DNA of 16,271 bases, taken from the NCBI GenBank assembly GCA_030600525.1, contig JAUVLX010000035.1, forward strand, positions 1-16,271. Reading direction: 5' to 3'. This document shows positions 1 to 7,353 of this stretch, in pieces. The translations under genes and the position numbers were made by a program. Each line of letters begins with the position of its first letter. The first letter of the stretch is position 1. The notes beneath the pieces were generated by a model. The model made no database searches. It saw only the letters and a program-made list of their open reading frames with translations, and was not told where the DNA came from. The DNA comes from Desulfobulbus sp. (GTDB lineage: Bacteria > Desulfobacterota > Desulfobulbia > Desulfobulbales > Desulfobulbaceae).

Positions 1-36
1 TTAATTGTCTCGCAAAGGGAGAAATGAGGTTGAGTA

Positions 37-1338
37 ATGATGTGGGTTGAAGAAATAGAAACATTACCGCGTCCGGGATTGGAGTCAATCCAGTTGAAAC
101 GGCTGCAGAAACAGGTGCAACGTGTGTATGATACGGTGGCGTCTTACCGTAGCAAGATGGATGATGCTGGGGTAAAACCTGGTGATATCCAGTCGCTGAA
201 GGACCTGCATTTACTCCCTTTTAATACCAAGGACGACCTGCGGGACAATTATCCCTTTGGCCTGTTTACGGTGCCTATGGAGAAGGTGATACGGGTACAT
301 GCCTCTTCCGGAACCACAGGTCAGCCGACGGTTGTCGGTTATACCGAGGCTGATATTAAACTCTGGGCCTCTGTCATGTCCAGGGCTCTGGCAATGGCCG
401 GTGTCACGCCCGGTGATATGGTGCATAATGCCTACGGTTATGGGTTATTCACCGGTGGGCTTGGGGCTCATTACGGCATTGAGGCCCTTGGAGCAACCGT
501 TATTCCAGTATCTGGCGGCAATTCCAAACGACAAATCACCATCATGCGTGATTTTGGGTCCACGGTGCTGCTCTCTACACCATCCTATGCACTTAATCTT
601 GCCGATGCTATGGCAGATGTGGGTGTTTCACCCGCAGACCTCAAGCTTCGGGTGGGGATTCACGGTGCTGAGCCGTGGAGTGAAAGCATGCGTGAAGAGG
701 TTGAGCGTAAGCTTGGCATCAGGGCCGTGGATATCTATGGCCTTTCCGAAATTATCGGTCCAGGTGTAGCCATGGAGTGTCTGGAGACAGATCGGGGCAT
801 GCATATCCTGGAAGATCATTTTTTGCCAGAAATCGTAGATCCGGATACCTTGCAGCCGCTCCCTTATGGTGAGGTTGGTGAACTTGTTTTTACAACCCTG
901 ACCAAAGAAGCATTTCCGTTGATCCGTTATCGTACCAAGGATATTTCGCGCCTTATAGCAGAACCATGTGCCTGTGGTCGGACACTGGTTCGTATGGAAA
1001 AAGTCATGGGCAGGACCGACGACATGATGATAATCCGCGGAGTGAATGTCTTCCCGTCCCAGGTCGAGCATGTACTGGTGGGCATTGAAGGGGTTGAACC
1101 GCATTATCAGATCGAAGTTAATCGGGAAGGTAGCCTTGATACCATGTCTATCCTGGTGGAGGTGAGCGAAAATATCTTTTCTGACGAGATCAGGGTTCTT
1201 GAGGGGCTGAACAAGAAGATCCAGGCAGATGTGAAGGATATGCTTGGTGTCACTTGTAAGGTCAAACTGGTTGAACCTCGAACCATTAAACGGTCTGAGG
1301 GAAAGGCACAGCGAGTTATAGATAATAGAAAACTGTAA
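37..1338 (+). CDS. paaK: Phenylacetate-CoA ligase family AMP-forming enzyme (copy 1)
   Basis: 433 aa, the usual length for PaaK-type ligases. The enzyme adenylates an aryl acid with ATP and transfers it to CoA in the cytoplasm. Visible motifs are the AMP-binding P-loop SSGTTG (residues 90-95), the YGLSE motif near 234, RYRTKD near 295, a PCACGRT cysteine motif just after it, and the C-terminal GRTDDMMIIRGVNVFP block near 325-340. The start at 37 is preceded by GAGGT (26-30) with 6-nt spacing; a second ATG at 40 is equally possible. It is closely related to the second copy at 6046-7344. The ACT protein gene follows 88 nt downstream. Family membership is clear. The acid activated (phenylacetate, indoleacetate or another aryl acid) cannot be told from sequence; in many anaerobes such ligases sit beside indolepyruvate oxidoreductase genes, which could lie just left of the window. 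Confidence 0.93.
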   Translation: MMWVEEIETLPRPGLESIQLKRLQKQVQRVYDTVASYRSKMDDAGVKPGDIQSLKDLHLLPFNTKDDLRDNYPFGLFTVPMEKVIRVHASSGTTGQPTVVGYTEADIKLWASVMSRALAMAGVTPGDMVHNAYGYGLFTGGLGAHYGIEALGATVIPVSGGNSKRQITIMRDFGSTVLLSTPSYALNLADAMADVGVSPADLKLRVGIHGAEPWSESMREEVERKLGIRAVDIYGLSEIIGPGVAMECLETDRGMHILEDHFLPEIVDPDTLQPLPYGEVGELVFTTLTKEAFPLIRYRTKDISRLIAEPCACGRTLVRMEKVMGRTDDMMIIRGVNVFPSQVEHVLVGIEGVEPHYQIEVNREGSLDTMSILVEVSENIFSDEIRVLEGLNKKIQADVKDMLGVTCKVKLVEPRTIKRSEGKAQRVIDNRKL

Positions 1339-1426
1339 CAGATTGGACGGAAAGGCAATAATACAAGATGGCCTTGTGGCTGTATAAGCTGGGGACCGTC
1401 ATTGCATCAATCCTGGAGGGAACGTA

Positions 1427-1858
1427 ATGAGAGTAGAACAGATCGCAGTTTTTCTTGAGAACAAATCAGGACGTCTTGCAGAAATCACACGGATTTTGGC
1501 GGAAAATGATATTAACATCAGGGCTCTGTCTGTTGCAGATACAGCAGATTTTGGTATTCTGCGGCTGATTGTGGACAAGGTGGATGCTGCCAAAAAATCT
1601 CTGCAGGAAGGTGGTTTTACAGTCGGTAAAACCGATGTTATTGCCGTTGAAGTGCCGGATCGGACAGGTGGGTTGGCCAGTGTACTTAAAGCAGCCACCG
1701 AGGCCGATCTGAATGTTGAGTATATGTATGCTTTTGTCAATAAAAGTGCTGAGGATGCAGTACTTATCTTTCGTTTTGATGATATGGAAAAAGCCATTGA
1801 GGTGTTGCAACAAGGAGGTTTTGTTTTACTTTCAGGAACACAGATCTGCGCGCTGTAA
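1427..1858 (+). CDS. Tandem ACT-domain protein (probable amino-acid-binding regulator)
   Basis: 143 aa made of two ACT domains and nothing else. The first, about residues 1-70, begins MRVEQIAVFLENKSGRLAEI and continues with NDINIRALSVADT. The second, about 71-143, begins VEVPDRTGGLASVLKAATEA and continues with LNVEYMYAF. The pattern hydrophobic strand, then D/NKxGxLAxI, then helix, is typical of amino-acid-sensing ACT domains. A GGAGGG ribosome-binding site lies a few bases before the ATG. Stand-alone double-ACT proteins are commonly encoded next to paaK in anaerobes, where an aromatic or branched-chain amino acid is the likely ligand; that ligand is inference. The gene is followed by a terminator-like hairpin, so it probably ends the paaK1 transcript. 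Confidence 0.88.
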   Translation: MRVEQIAVFLENKSGRLAEITRILAENDINIRALSVADTADFGILRLIVDKVDAAKKSLQEGGFTVGKTDVIAVEVPDRTGGLASVLKAATEADLNVEYMYAFVNKSAEDAVLIFRFDDMEKAIEVLQQGGFVLLSGTQICAL

Positions 1859-1916
1859 TCTGTCGCAGTGAGATGGGAAGAGTAAGAACGTCGAATCGGC
1901 TATGTAACCTCCATTC

Positions 1917-1960
1917 CAGGTCGGGGCCTTTTTTTCTGACCTGTAGCTTTTTTTATTTTT
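1917..1960 (+). terminator. Terminator-like hairpin after the ACT gene
   Basis: CAGGTC (1917-1922) pairs with GACCTG (1938-1943) across a 15-nt loop that itself contains a T run. It is followed by the T-rich stretch 1947-1960. The stem is short, so termination strength is uncertain. Confidence 0.45.
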
Positions 1961-1980
1961 CCAACAAGAATCACAATAGG

Positions 1981-2041
1981 TTGGCTAGTCTCCTTTGTCA
2001 GGTTTGCTGACAAGGATATAGAAAAGCTCTATAACAGCCAA
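1981..2041 (+). promoter_or_regulatory. Structured leader upstream of livH (three-way-junction fold)
   Basis: An outer stem, TTGGCT (1981-1986) with AGCCAA (2036-2041), encloses two consecutive hairpins. The first is TTGTCAG (1995-2001) with CTGACAA (2007-2013), extendable by two or three pairs. The second is TATAGA (2017-2022) with TCTATA (2028-2033). A further small hairpin GGCAT/ATGCC lies between this fold and the start codon. No T run follows, so it is not a simple terminator. A regulatory RNA leader or an operator region for the transporter operon is inference. Confidence 0.3.
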
Positions 2042-2098
2042 TAATTAAGCCCGACACGGCAGGCATCTGACAATGCCCACCTTTATTTGTTTACGGTT

Positions 2099-2989
2099 AT
2101 GACATTAGACCTCTTCTTTCAGTACCTGTTTGCCGGAATCACCTATGGCTCGATTTATGCTATCGTGGCTATAGGTTATAATATTATCTACAATACCACC
2201 GGTATTATCAACTTTGCCCAAGGGGAATTTGTCATGCTTGGCGGCATGATAGCCATTTCTCTTTTGCAGATTGTCCCGTTGCCAGTAGCCATTGGGCTTG
2301 CAGTGTGCATCACCATGGTTATTGGTGCCATCATTGAGATTCTTTTTATCCGGTGGATGGACAGTCCTTCTGTATTGCGGTTGATCATTATAACAATTGG
2401 TATCTCGATCCTGCTCAGGGAAGTTGCACTCCATATCTGGGGTGAATCCATAAGGAGTTTGCCTTATTTTTACGGCAATGAGATTACCACCTTTTCCGTT
2501 GGCTCGGTTCGCCTCTCCCCACAGGTTTTGTGGGTGATTGGCACCTGCTCCGTCATGGTAGTTGGACTCAGCCTGTTTTTTAAATTTACCCCAACCGGTC
2601 GTGAAATGCGGGCTTGCTCTGCCAACCGTACCGCTGCAATCCTGTGCGGCATCAGTACCCGCAACATGGTAACCCTTTCCTTTATGCTCAGTGCCGGATT
2701 GGGTGCCCTTGCAGGATGTGTGATGTCCCCTATTACCTATACCCAATACGACTCTGGAGCCGGCCTGGCGATCAAAGGTTTTACTGTGGCAATTCTAGGG
2801 GGATTGGGTAACTCTATGGCGGCCGTTGCTGCAGGTCTGTTGCTTGGTATTATTGAAGCGTTTTCTGTTTCAGTGGTTCCCTTGGTTTTTCAAGACGCCA
2901 TCGCGATTACGCTACTGCTCATTATCTTGTTTGTAAAACCCCATGGGATATTTGGTTCAGGCGAAGCCGCGAGGTTGAAAGATTTTTGA
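2099..2989 (+). CDS. livH: Branched-chain amino acid ABC transporter permease LivH
   Basis: 296 aa from the ATG at 2099, an inner-membrane permease of the LivH type. The N-terminus (LFFQYLFAGITYGSIYAIVAIGY, then IINFAQGEFVMLGGM) is characteristic of the family, and hydrophobic helices cover most of the length. The conserved loop near GLGALAGCVMSP followed by GAGLAIKGFTVAILGGLGN matches the ATPase-contact region of LivH/LivM permeases. A TTG at 2087 in the same frame would add four residues; I prefer the ATG. Neither has a clear Shine-Dalgarno sequence, and the leader is structured. The stop overlaps the livM start (TGATG), so the two are translationally coupled. It forms the membrane channel with LivM, energised by LivG and LivF. 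The substrate could also be an aromatic acid or amide. Confidence 0.92.
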   Translation: MTLDLFFQYLFAGITYGSIYAIVAIGYNIIYNTTGIINFAQGEFVMLGGMIAISLLQIVPLPVAIGLAVCITMVIGAIIEILFIRWMDSPSVLRLIIITIGISILLREVALHIWGESIRSLPYFYGNEITTFSVGSVRLSPQVLWVIGTCSVMVVGLSLFFKFTPTGREMRACSANRTAAILCGISTRNMVTLSFMLSAGLGALAGCVMSPITYTQYDSGAGLAIKGFTVAILGGLGNSMAAVAAGLLLGIIEAFSVSVVPLVFQDAIAITLLLIILFVKPHGIFGSGEAARLKDF

Positions 2990-4065
2990 TGAAAAAGAAA
3001 AATAGTCTTAAAATTCTTACCCTCTGTATTCTTGTCATTGCCGTTCAGCTGCTCACTCAGGTCACTGGTACCCAGTATTTCTTGACCCAGTTAACCATGT
3101 CAGCTTATTATGGACTGGTGGTGATCGGGCTTGGTGCGCTCATGGGGTATGCCGGTCAACTATCCATTGGTCATGCCGGTTTTTTTGCTATTGGCGGTTA
3201 CCTGTCTGCCGCATTGACAACTCACAACCTGTTAGGTGCGGTTGAAAATCCGCTGGTGAAGCTGCTTGATCTGTCAGGTTTATTGGTGATGTCCCAAGAT
3301 ATCTACGGTGACCAACTTCTAACCGTGTCACCATGGGCAGCATGTCTGATTGCTGTAGGTACTGCAGGCATCATTGCCCTGGTCTTGGGTGTCCCAGTGC
3401 TTAAGCTTAAGGGGCATTACCTGGCAATGGCAACTCTTGGATTTGGCACTATAATTTATCGACTTCTGCTCGCGATGCCCTATTTCGGTGAAGCAGATGG
3501 TATTTCTGATGTGCCCCCTTTTACGATTTTCCCTGCATTGGGGACGTTGCAACCCATTGTGGTAAGCGGTGACTTTAGTCTGCGGGTGGTAAATTACTAT
3601 GTGGCGTGTGGCGTGTTGATTATTGGCATGATTTTACTCCTTAATCTCATGGATTCGCGGGTTGGTCGGGCCTTGCGGTCACTTCACAGTTCAGAGGCGG
3701 CAGCAGAGGCGGTGGGGGTCAATACTGCCAGATTCAAAGTAGGCGTTTTTGTCCTTAGTGCGATATTTGCTGCCTTTGCAGGTGTTTTTATAACCCACTA
3801 TAACAGCGGAATCGGTCCCTCAGAGGCATCTGTTATGAAGTCAGTGCGTTATGTCGCCCTGGTAGCAGTGGGGGGGATGACGAATCTTTGGGGTATGTTG
3901 ATCATGGGCGTCAGTCTCACCTTCCTCTCATTGCGCGGCGTTTTTGGTTCCATGGATGATGCTGTCTTTGGAGTGATTCTTATCGGTGTGATGTTGTTTG
4001 CACCCAATGGCATACTCAGTATCAGGGAACTTCTTTTCACCAAAAAAGAGGGCTCTGCCGAGTAA
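2989..4065 (+). CDS. livM: Branched-chain amino acid ABC transporter permease LivM
   Basis: 358 aa from the ATG at 2989, which overlaps the livH stop by one base; a TTG three bases earlier is an alternative start. It is an integral membrane protein with the LivM hallmarks YYGLVVIGLGALMGYAGQLS, then IGHAGFFAIGGYLSA, GVPVLKLKGHYLAMATLGFG and RSLHSSEAAAEAVGVNTARFK, the loop that contacts the ATPase. GAGGT at 2971-2975 is a distant ribosome-binding site, consistent with coupling to livH. It partners with LivH in the channel of the importer. No sign of damage is seen. Confidence 0.93.
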   Translation: MKKKNSLKILTLCILVIAVQLLTQVTGTQYFLTQLTMSAYYGLVVIGLGALMGYAGQLSIGHAGFFAIGGYLSAALTTHNLLGAVENPLVKLLDLSGLLVMSQDIYGDQLLTVSPWAACLIAVGTAGIIALVLGVPVLKLKGHYLAMATLGFGTIIYRLLLAMPYFGEADGISDVPPFTIFPALGTLQPIVVSGDFSLRVVNYYVACGVLIIGMILLLNLMDSRVGRALRSLHSSEAAAEAVGVNTARFKVGVFVLSAIFAAFAGVFITHYNSGIGPSEASVMKSVRYVALVAVGGMTNLWGMLIMGVSLTFLSLRGVFGSMDDAVFGVILIGVMLFAPNGILSIRELLFTKKEGSAE

Positions 4066-4089
4066 GGTTGGGATTGTCCAGGAGAGATA

Positions 4090-4134
4090 ATGGAACATAT
4101 CAGTAATATATCAGTTGCAGCTGTCCATGCTTGA
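4090..4134 (+). CDS. Possible 14-aa leader ORF overlapping the livG start
   Basis: ATG at 4090 lies 5 nt after a strong GGAG (4081-4084) and encodes MEHISNISVAAVHA, ending in TGA at 4132-4134. It overlaps the livG ATG (4127) in another frame. livG itself has no obvious ribosome-binding site, so translation of this short ORF could deliver ribosomes to livG (coupling). The peptide has isolated Ile and Val codons but no run that would indicate classical amino acid attenuation. Seen in sequence; function inferred. Confidence 0.35.
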   Translation: MEHISNISVAAVHA

Positions 4135-4885
4135 GCTTCAATCAATTCATAAAAAATTTGGTGGATTGCATGCTGTCAATGATGTGAGCTTCCGGGTGGA
4201 CCCAGGAACCATAAAAGCGGTGATCGGCCCTAATGGTGCGGGTAAAACTACGCTTTTCAATCTTATTGCCGGCAATCTACCCCCCAGTGCAGGTGCTATT
4301 TATTTCCTGGGGAAACCGATCCATGGCAAAAAACCGCATCAGATTGCGGGATTTGGTATGTCCAGGACCTTTCAGAACATTAAGCTGTTTCATGGCATGA
4401 CTGCGCGTGAATGTGTAATGGTTGGGTGCCATTTACGAAGTAAAGCAGGCTTTATTGGGGGAATGCTGCATCTGCCCAGGGCAAGAAAAGAGGAACAATG
4501 GATCAATGAACGGTCCATGGAATTGCTGGAACTCCTTGAGATCGTTGAGTATGCAGATGTGGAAGCCACCAGTCTTGCCTTTGGTCAGCAGCGGGCTGTC
4601 GAACTTGCAAGAGCGCTTGCAAGTGAACCCAAACTTCTGTTGCTTGATGAACCGGCTGCTGGGCTTAATATCTATGAAACAGCTGAGATGGCCCGCCTGA
4701 TTACAAAAATTCGGGACATGGGGATCACCGTTCTGCTGGTTGAACACGACATGTCGCTGGTGATGGAAATCTCTGATGAAATTGTTGTCCTTTGTTTTGG
4801 TGAAAAAATTGCCGAAGATGTACCTGCGCAAATTCAACAGAACCCAGAAGTGATCAGCATTTATTTGGGCGAGGATGAGAAATGA
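4127..4885 (+). CDS. livG: Branched-chain amino acid ABC transporter ATPase LivG
   Basis: 252 aa from the ATG at 4127. A TTG at 4115 would add four residues, but MLELQSIHKKFGGLHAV fits the usual LivG N-terminus. Visible motifs are Walker A GPNGAGKT at residues 34-41, the Q-loop region MSRTFQNIKLF, a signature of LivG type (LAFGQQRAVELARAL), Walker B LLLLDEP with AAGLN, and the switch His in LLVEHDMSLVMEISD. It is the cytoplasmic ATPase that hydrolyses ATP with LivF to drive import. The start lacks its own ribosome-binding site and may depend on the small ORF at 4090-4134. The gap of 283 nt to livF is unusually long for this operon. Confidence 0.94.
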   Translation: MLELQSIHKKFGGLHAVNDVSFRVDPGTIKAVIGPNGAGKTTLFNLIAGNLPPSAGAIYFLGKPIHGKKPHQIAGFGMSRTFQNIKLFHGMTARECVMVGCHLRSKAGFIGGMLHLPRARKEEQWINERSMELLELLEIVEYADVEATSLAFGQQRAVELARALASEPKLLLLDEPAAGLNIYETAEMARLITKIRDMGITVLLVEHDMSLVMEISDEIVVLCFGEKIAEDVPAQIQQNPEVISIYLGEDEK

Positions 4886-4951
4886 CAACCGTGGCAGGGT
4901 GTAAACGTGTGAGCTGCAACGGTTTAAGGAATCGGAAATGAAAACATTCTC

Positions 4952-5093
4952 GTAACTATTCAGCAGTACTCCACGGAGTCTGCGCTTACCTCTGGGCACG
5001 ATCGGATCGCTTTGCATACCGATGTATCGAAGTCGGGGCTTATCTGCCAAATCGATCCGCTTATGCCCATACGAAGCACTGCTTAACAGTTAC
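4952..5093. repeat. Palindromic MITE-like element A between livG and livF
   Basis: 142 bp with inverted ends of 16 nt matching at 14 positions: GTAACTATTCAGCAGT (4952-4967) and the complement of 5078-5093. The arms continue to pair further in (GGGCA plus GGATCG at 4994-5009 against CGATCC plus TGCCC around 5053-5068), and the centre contains CGATGTATCG. An exact 18-nt block (4974-4991) recurs in element C at 10529-10546 and looks like an insertion in the left arm. It encodes no transposase. A 12-nt near-copy of the right end (CTTAATAGTTAC) recurs at 5128-5139. Confidence 0.55.
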
Positions 5094-5168
5094 AGTTCTC
5101 AGGAACGGGTAATTTTGTGATTTTCGCTTAATAGTTACACATTTTTAATGGTGGGGTAAGCAGCAGCC

Positions 5169-5894
5169 ATGCTCAAAGTACGAAACCTGGATGCCGGATA
5201 CGGTAAGTTACGTGTTCTGAAAAATATCTCTTTGCATGTGAATAGTGGCGAGATCGTAACCATGATCGGTGCCAACGGCGCCGGCAAGACAACCTTGCTG
5301 CACACCATAATAGGGTTGGTACGCGCCTCGACAGGCAGTATTGAATTTCAGGATCAGTGCTGTAACAAGATGGCTGCGCAGAAAATAGTGGCTGCGGGAT
5401 GCGCGTTGGTTCCGGAAGGACGCCAGGTCTTTGCATCAATGACCGTGGAGGAAAATCTTATCCTCGGAGGCTATGTCCTGGAACGGAAAGAGGGCAGGGG
5501 CGCAGTGCTGCGTGAGATGCAATATCAGTATGATCTGTTCCCGGTTCTTCGCGAGCGGAGTGAGCAGCTTGCCGGGACCCTTTCCGGTGGTGAGCAGCAG
5601 ATGTTGGCCATGGGAAGGGCACTTATGTCTCGCCCTCGTTTGGTAATGATGGATGAACCTTCAACCGGGCTGGCACCATTGATTGTTAAAGATATTTTTA
5701 CTATTATCACCCGGCTTCGAGATGCTGGAAATACTGTTCTGTTAGTAGAACAGAATGCAAAAGCTGCGCTGGGTATTGCTGATAGAGGGTATGTTCTTGA
5801 GGTGGGGAAGGTGATCCTACAGGGGTCTGCTAGCGACCTGCTTGCCAACTCAGATGTGCAGCGAGCCTATCTTGGTAGAGAAAAAATAGCATAG
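5169..5894 (+). CDS. livF: Branched-chain amino acid ABC transporter ATPase LivF
   Basis: 241 aa, normal for LivF. Motifs are the A-loop Tyr in DAGYGKLRVLKN, Walker A GANGAGKTT near residue 36, the Q-loop region VPEGRQVFASMTVEENL typical of LivF, the signature LSGGEQQMLAMGRAL, Walker B RLVMMDEPSTGLAP, and the switch region LLVEQNAKAALGIADRGYVLEVG. Start at the ATG 5169, with a G-rich GGTGGGG stretch about 10 nt upstream. It pairs with LivG as the cytoplasmic ATPase dimer. In most genomes it touches or overlaps livG; here element A separates them. Confidence 0.94.
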   Translation: MLKVRNLDAGYGKLRVLKNISLHVNSGEIVTMIGANGAGKTTLLHTIIGLVRASTGSIEFQDQCCNKMAAQKIVAAGCALVPEGRQVFASMTVEENLILGGYVLERKEGRGAVLREMQYQYDLFPVLRERSEQLAGTLSGGEQQMLAMGRALMSRPRLVMMDEPSTGLAPLIVKDIFTIITRLRDAGNTVLLVEQNAKAALGIADRGYVLEVGKVILQGSASDLLANSDVQRAYLGREKIA

Positions 5895-5973
5895 TACAGG
5901 TGTGAGGTACGTCAGGTGCCGACCAAAGAGTTTATCAGCAGCAAGGATGTGGATTTTTTTGATTGCTGATTTG

Positions 5974-6014
5974 TTAGTGTCTGTCCATAAATGATATTTA
6001 TGAACGGGCATTAG
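5974..6014. repeat. 19-bp hairpin upstream of paaK2
   Basis: Positions 5974-5992 and 5996-6014 form an inverted repeat of 19 nt around a 3-nt centre. 14 positions pair exactly and all five differences are transitions (four G-T wobbles and one C-A on this strand). The innermost 7 bp, CATAAAT/ATTTATG, are perfect. It lies 31 nt before the preferred paaK2 ATG. It may be an operator, an mRNA-stabilising hairpin or a further small palindromic repeat. Confidence 0.4.
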
Positions 6015-6045
6015 TTCATTAATTCTAACTTTGTTTGATAAACGT

Positions 6046-7344
6046 ATGTATTGGGAACCAGAAAGAGAATGTATGGCACGAGAGGATTTGGAGCAACTGC
6101 AACTTGAACGGTTGCAGTCCACCTTGTACAGGGTTGGAACCCATGTGCCGTTTTATCGCAAAAAATTTGATGAACTCAAATTTAATTATGACGCTGTTCG
6201 TTCCCTAGACGATATCAGACAGCTGCCATTTACTGAAAAAGAAGATTTGCGCAGTAATTATCCTTATGGATTGTTTGCAGTGCCCCTGCGCGATGTTGTC
6301 AGGGTGCATTCTTCTTCGGGAACCACCGGCCTTGCTACTGTGGTCGGATATAGCCGCAATGATATCAAGATGTGGGCAAACCTGGTTGGCCGCATTCTGA
6401 CCGCTGCAGGGGTAACTCGAAACGATGTTGTCCAGATTGCCTTTGGATACGGTTTGTTTACCGGTGGGTTTGGCCTTCACTATGGTGCCGAACACATTGG
6501 AGCTTCTGTCATTCCCATCTCTTCCGGGAACACCAAGCGACAGATTCAAATTATGCAGGACTTCAAAACCACAGCCCTGGTATGTACTCCCTCTTATGCA
6601 CTGGTTATCGCAGATACCATGATGGAAATGGGTGTGAATCCTAACGGGTTGTCGCTTCGTTTTGGTCTTTTTGGAGGTGAGCCATGGTCTGAAGCCATGC
6701 GCAAGGAAGTACATGAAAAGTTAGGCATTCTCGCCACTGATAATTATGGGTTGTCTGAAGTCATGGGGCCGGGGGTAGCCGGAGAATGTCAGGAGTGCAA
6801 TGGTCTCCATATTAATGAAGATCATTTTCTGCTTGAAGTTGTAGATCCCATTACCCTTGAACCGGTCGCTCCAGGAGAAGTAGGGGAGTTGGTTATTACC
6901 ACCTTGACCAAGGAAGCCTTTCCCATGATCCGTTACCGGACCAGGGACCTGACTCGGTTTCTTTTGGAGCCGTGCCCCTGTGGACGAACCTTGAAAAGAA
7001 TGGAGCGGGTTATTGGCCGTTCCGATGACATGCTTATTATAAAAGGAGTCAATGTTTTTCCTATCCAGATTGAAAAAGTACTTTTTGAGATAAAGGGGAC
7101 AGAACCCCATTATCAAATTATTGTTGAACGTGAAAACCACACCGATAAAGTAAGTGTTTTGGTAGAGGTTTCCGAAAATATCTTTTTTGATGAGATGAAA
7201 AAACAGCGCCAGATGGTGGACCACATCAAGGCGCGACTTGCAGCGGAGCTTGGGATAGGGGTGGATGTGAAACTGGTTGAAGAAAAAACCATTGAACGAT
7301 CCATTGGAAAATCCAAGCGGGTGATTGACAAACGAAAACTCTAG
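6046..7344 (+). CDS. paaK: Phenylacetate-CoA ligase family AMP-forming enzyme (copy 2)
   Basis: 432 aa from the ATG at 6046; a TTG at 6031 would add five residues. I chose the ATG because MYWEPERECMAREDLEQLQL aligns with the start of copy 1 and of the family. Motifs are SSGTTG in VHSSSGTTGLATVVGY, NYGLSEVMGPGVAGE, RYRTRDLTRF, EPCPCGRTLKRME, and GRSDDMLIIKGVNVFP. It activates an aryl acid to its CoA thioester via an acyl-AMP. The two copies are similar throughout but clearly diverged, so they are paralogs, possibly for different acids. The secreted small protein gene follows 9 nt after the stop, whose TAG overlaps that gene's ribosome-binding site. Confidence 0.93.
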   Translation: MYWEPERECMAREDLEQLQLERLQSTLYRVGTHVPFYRKKFDELKFNYDAVRSLDDIRQLPFTEKEDLRSNYPYGLFAVPLRDVVRVHSSSGTTGLATVVGYSRNDIKMWANLVGRILTAAGVTRNDVVQIAFGYGLFTGGFGLHYGAEHIGASVIPISSGNTKRQIQIMQDFKTTALVCTPSYALVIADTMMEMGVNPNGLSLRFGLFGGEPWSEAMRKEVHEKLGILATDNYGLSEVMGPGVAGECQECNGLHINEDHFLLEVVDPITLEPVAPGEVGELVITTLTKEAFPMIRYRTRDLTRFLLEPCPCGRTLKRMERVIGRSDDMLIIKGVNVFPIQIEKVLFEIKGTEPHYQIIVERENHTDKVSVLVEVSENIFFDEMKKQRQMVDHIKARLAAELGIGVDVKLVEEKTIERSIGKSKRVIDKRKL

Positions 7345-7353
7345 GAGGCAACC

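Noticed and set aside
2105..2746. Long open frame on the minus strand inside livH
   Set aside because: It runs opposite the clear LivH coding frame, has a composition unlike real proteins and no ribosome-binding site; it is a shadow.
4433..5050. Minus-strand frame of 205 codons spanning the livG end and part of element A
   Set aside because: It crosses from a coding region into a palindromic repeat, lacks any recognisable domain and overlaps the strongly supported livG.
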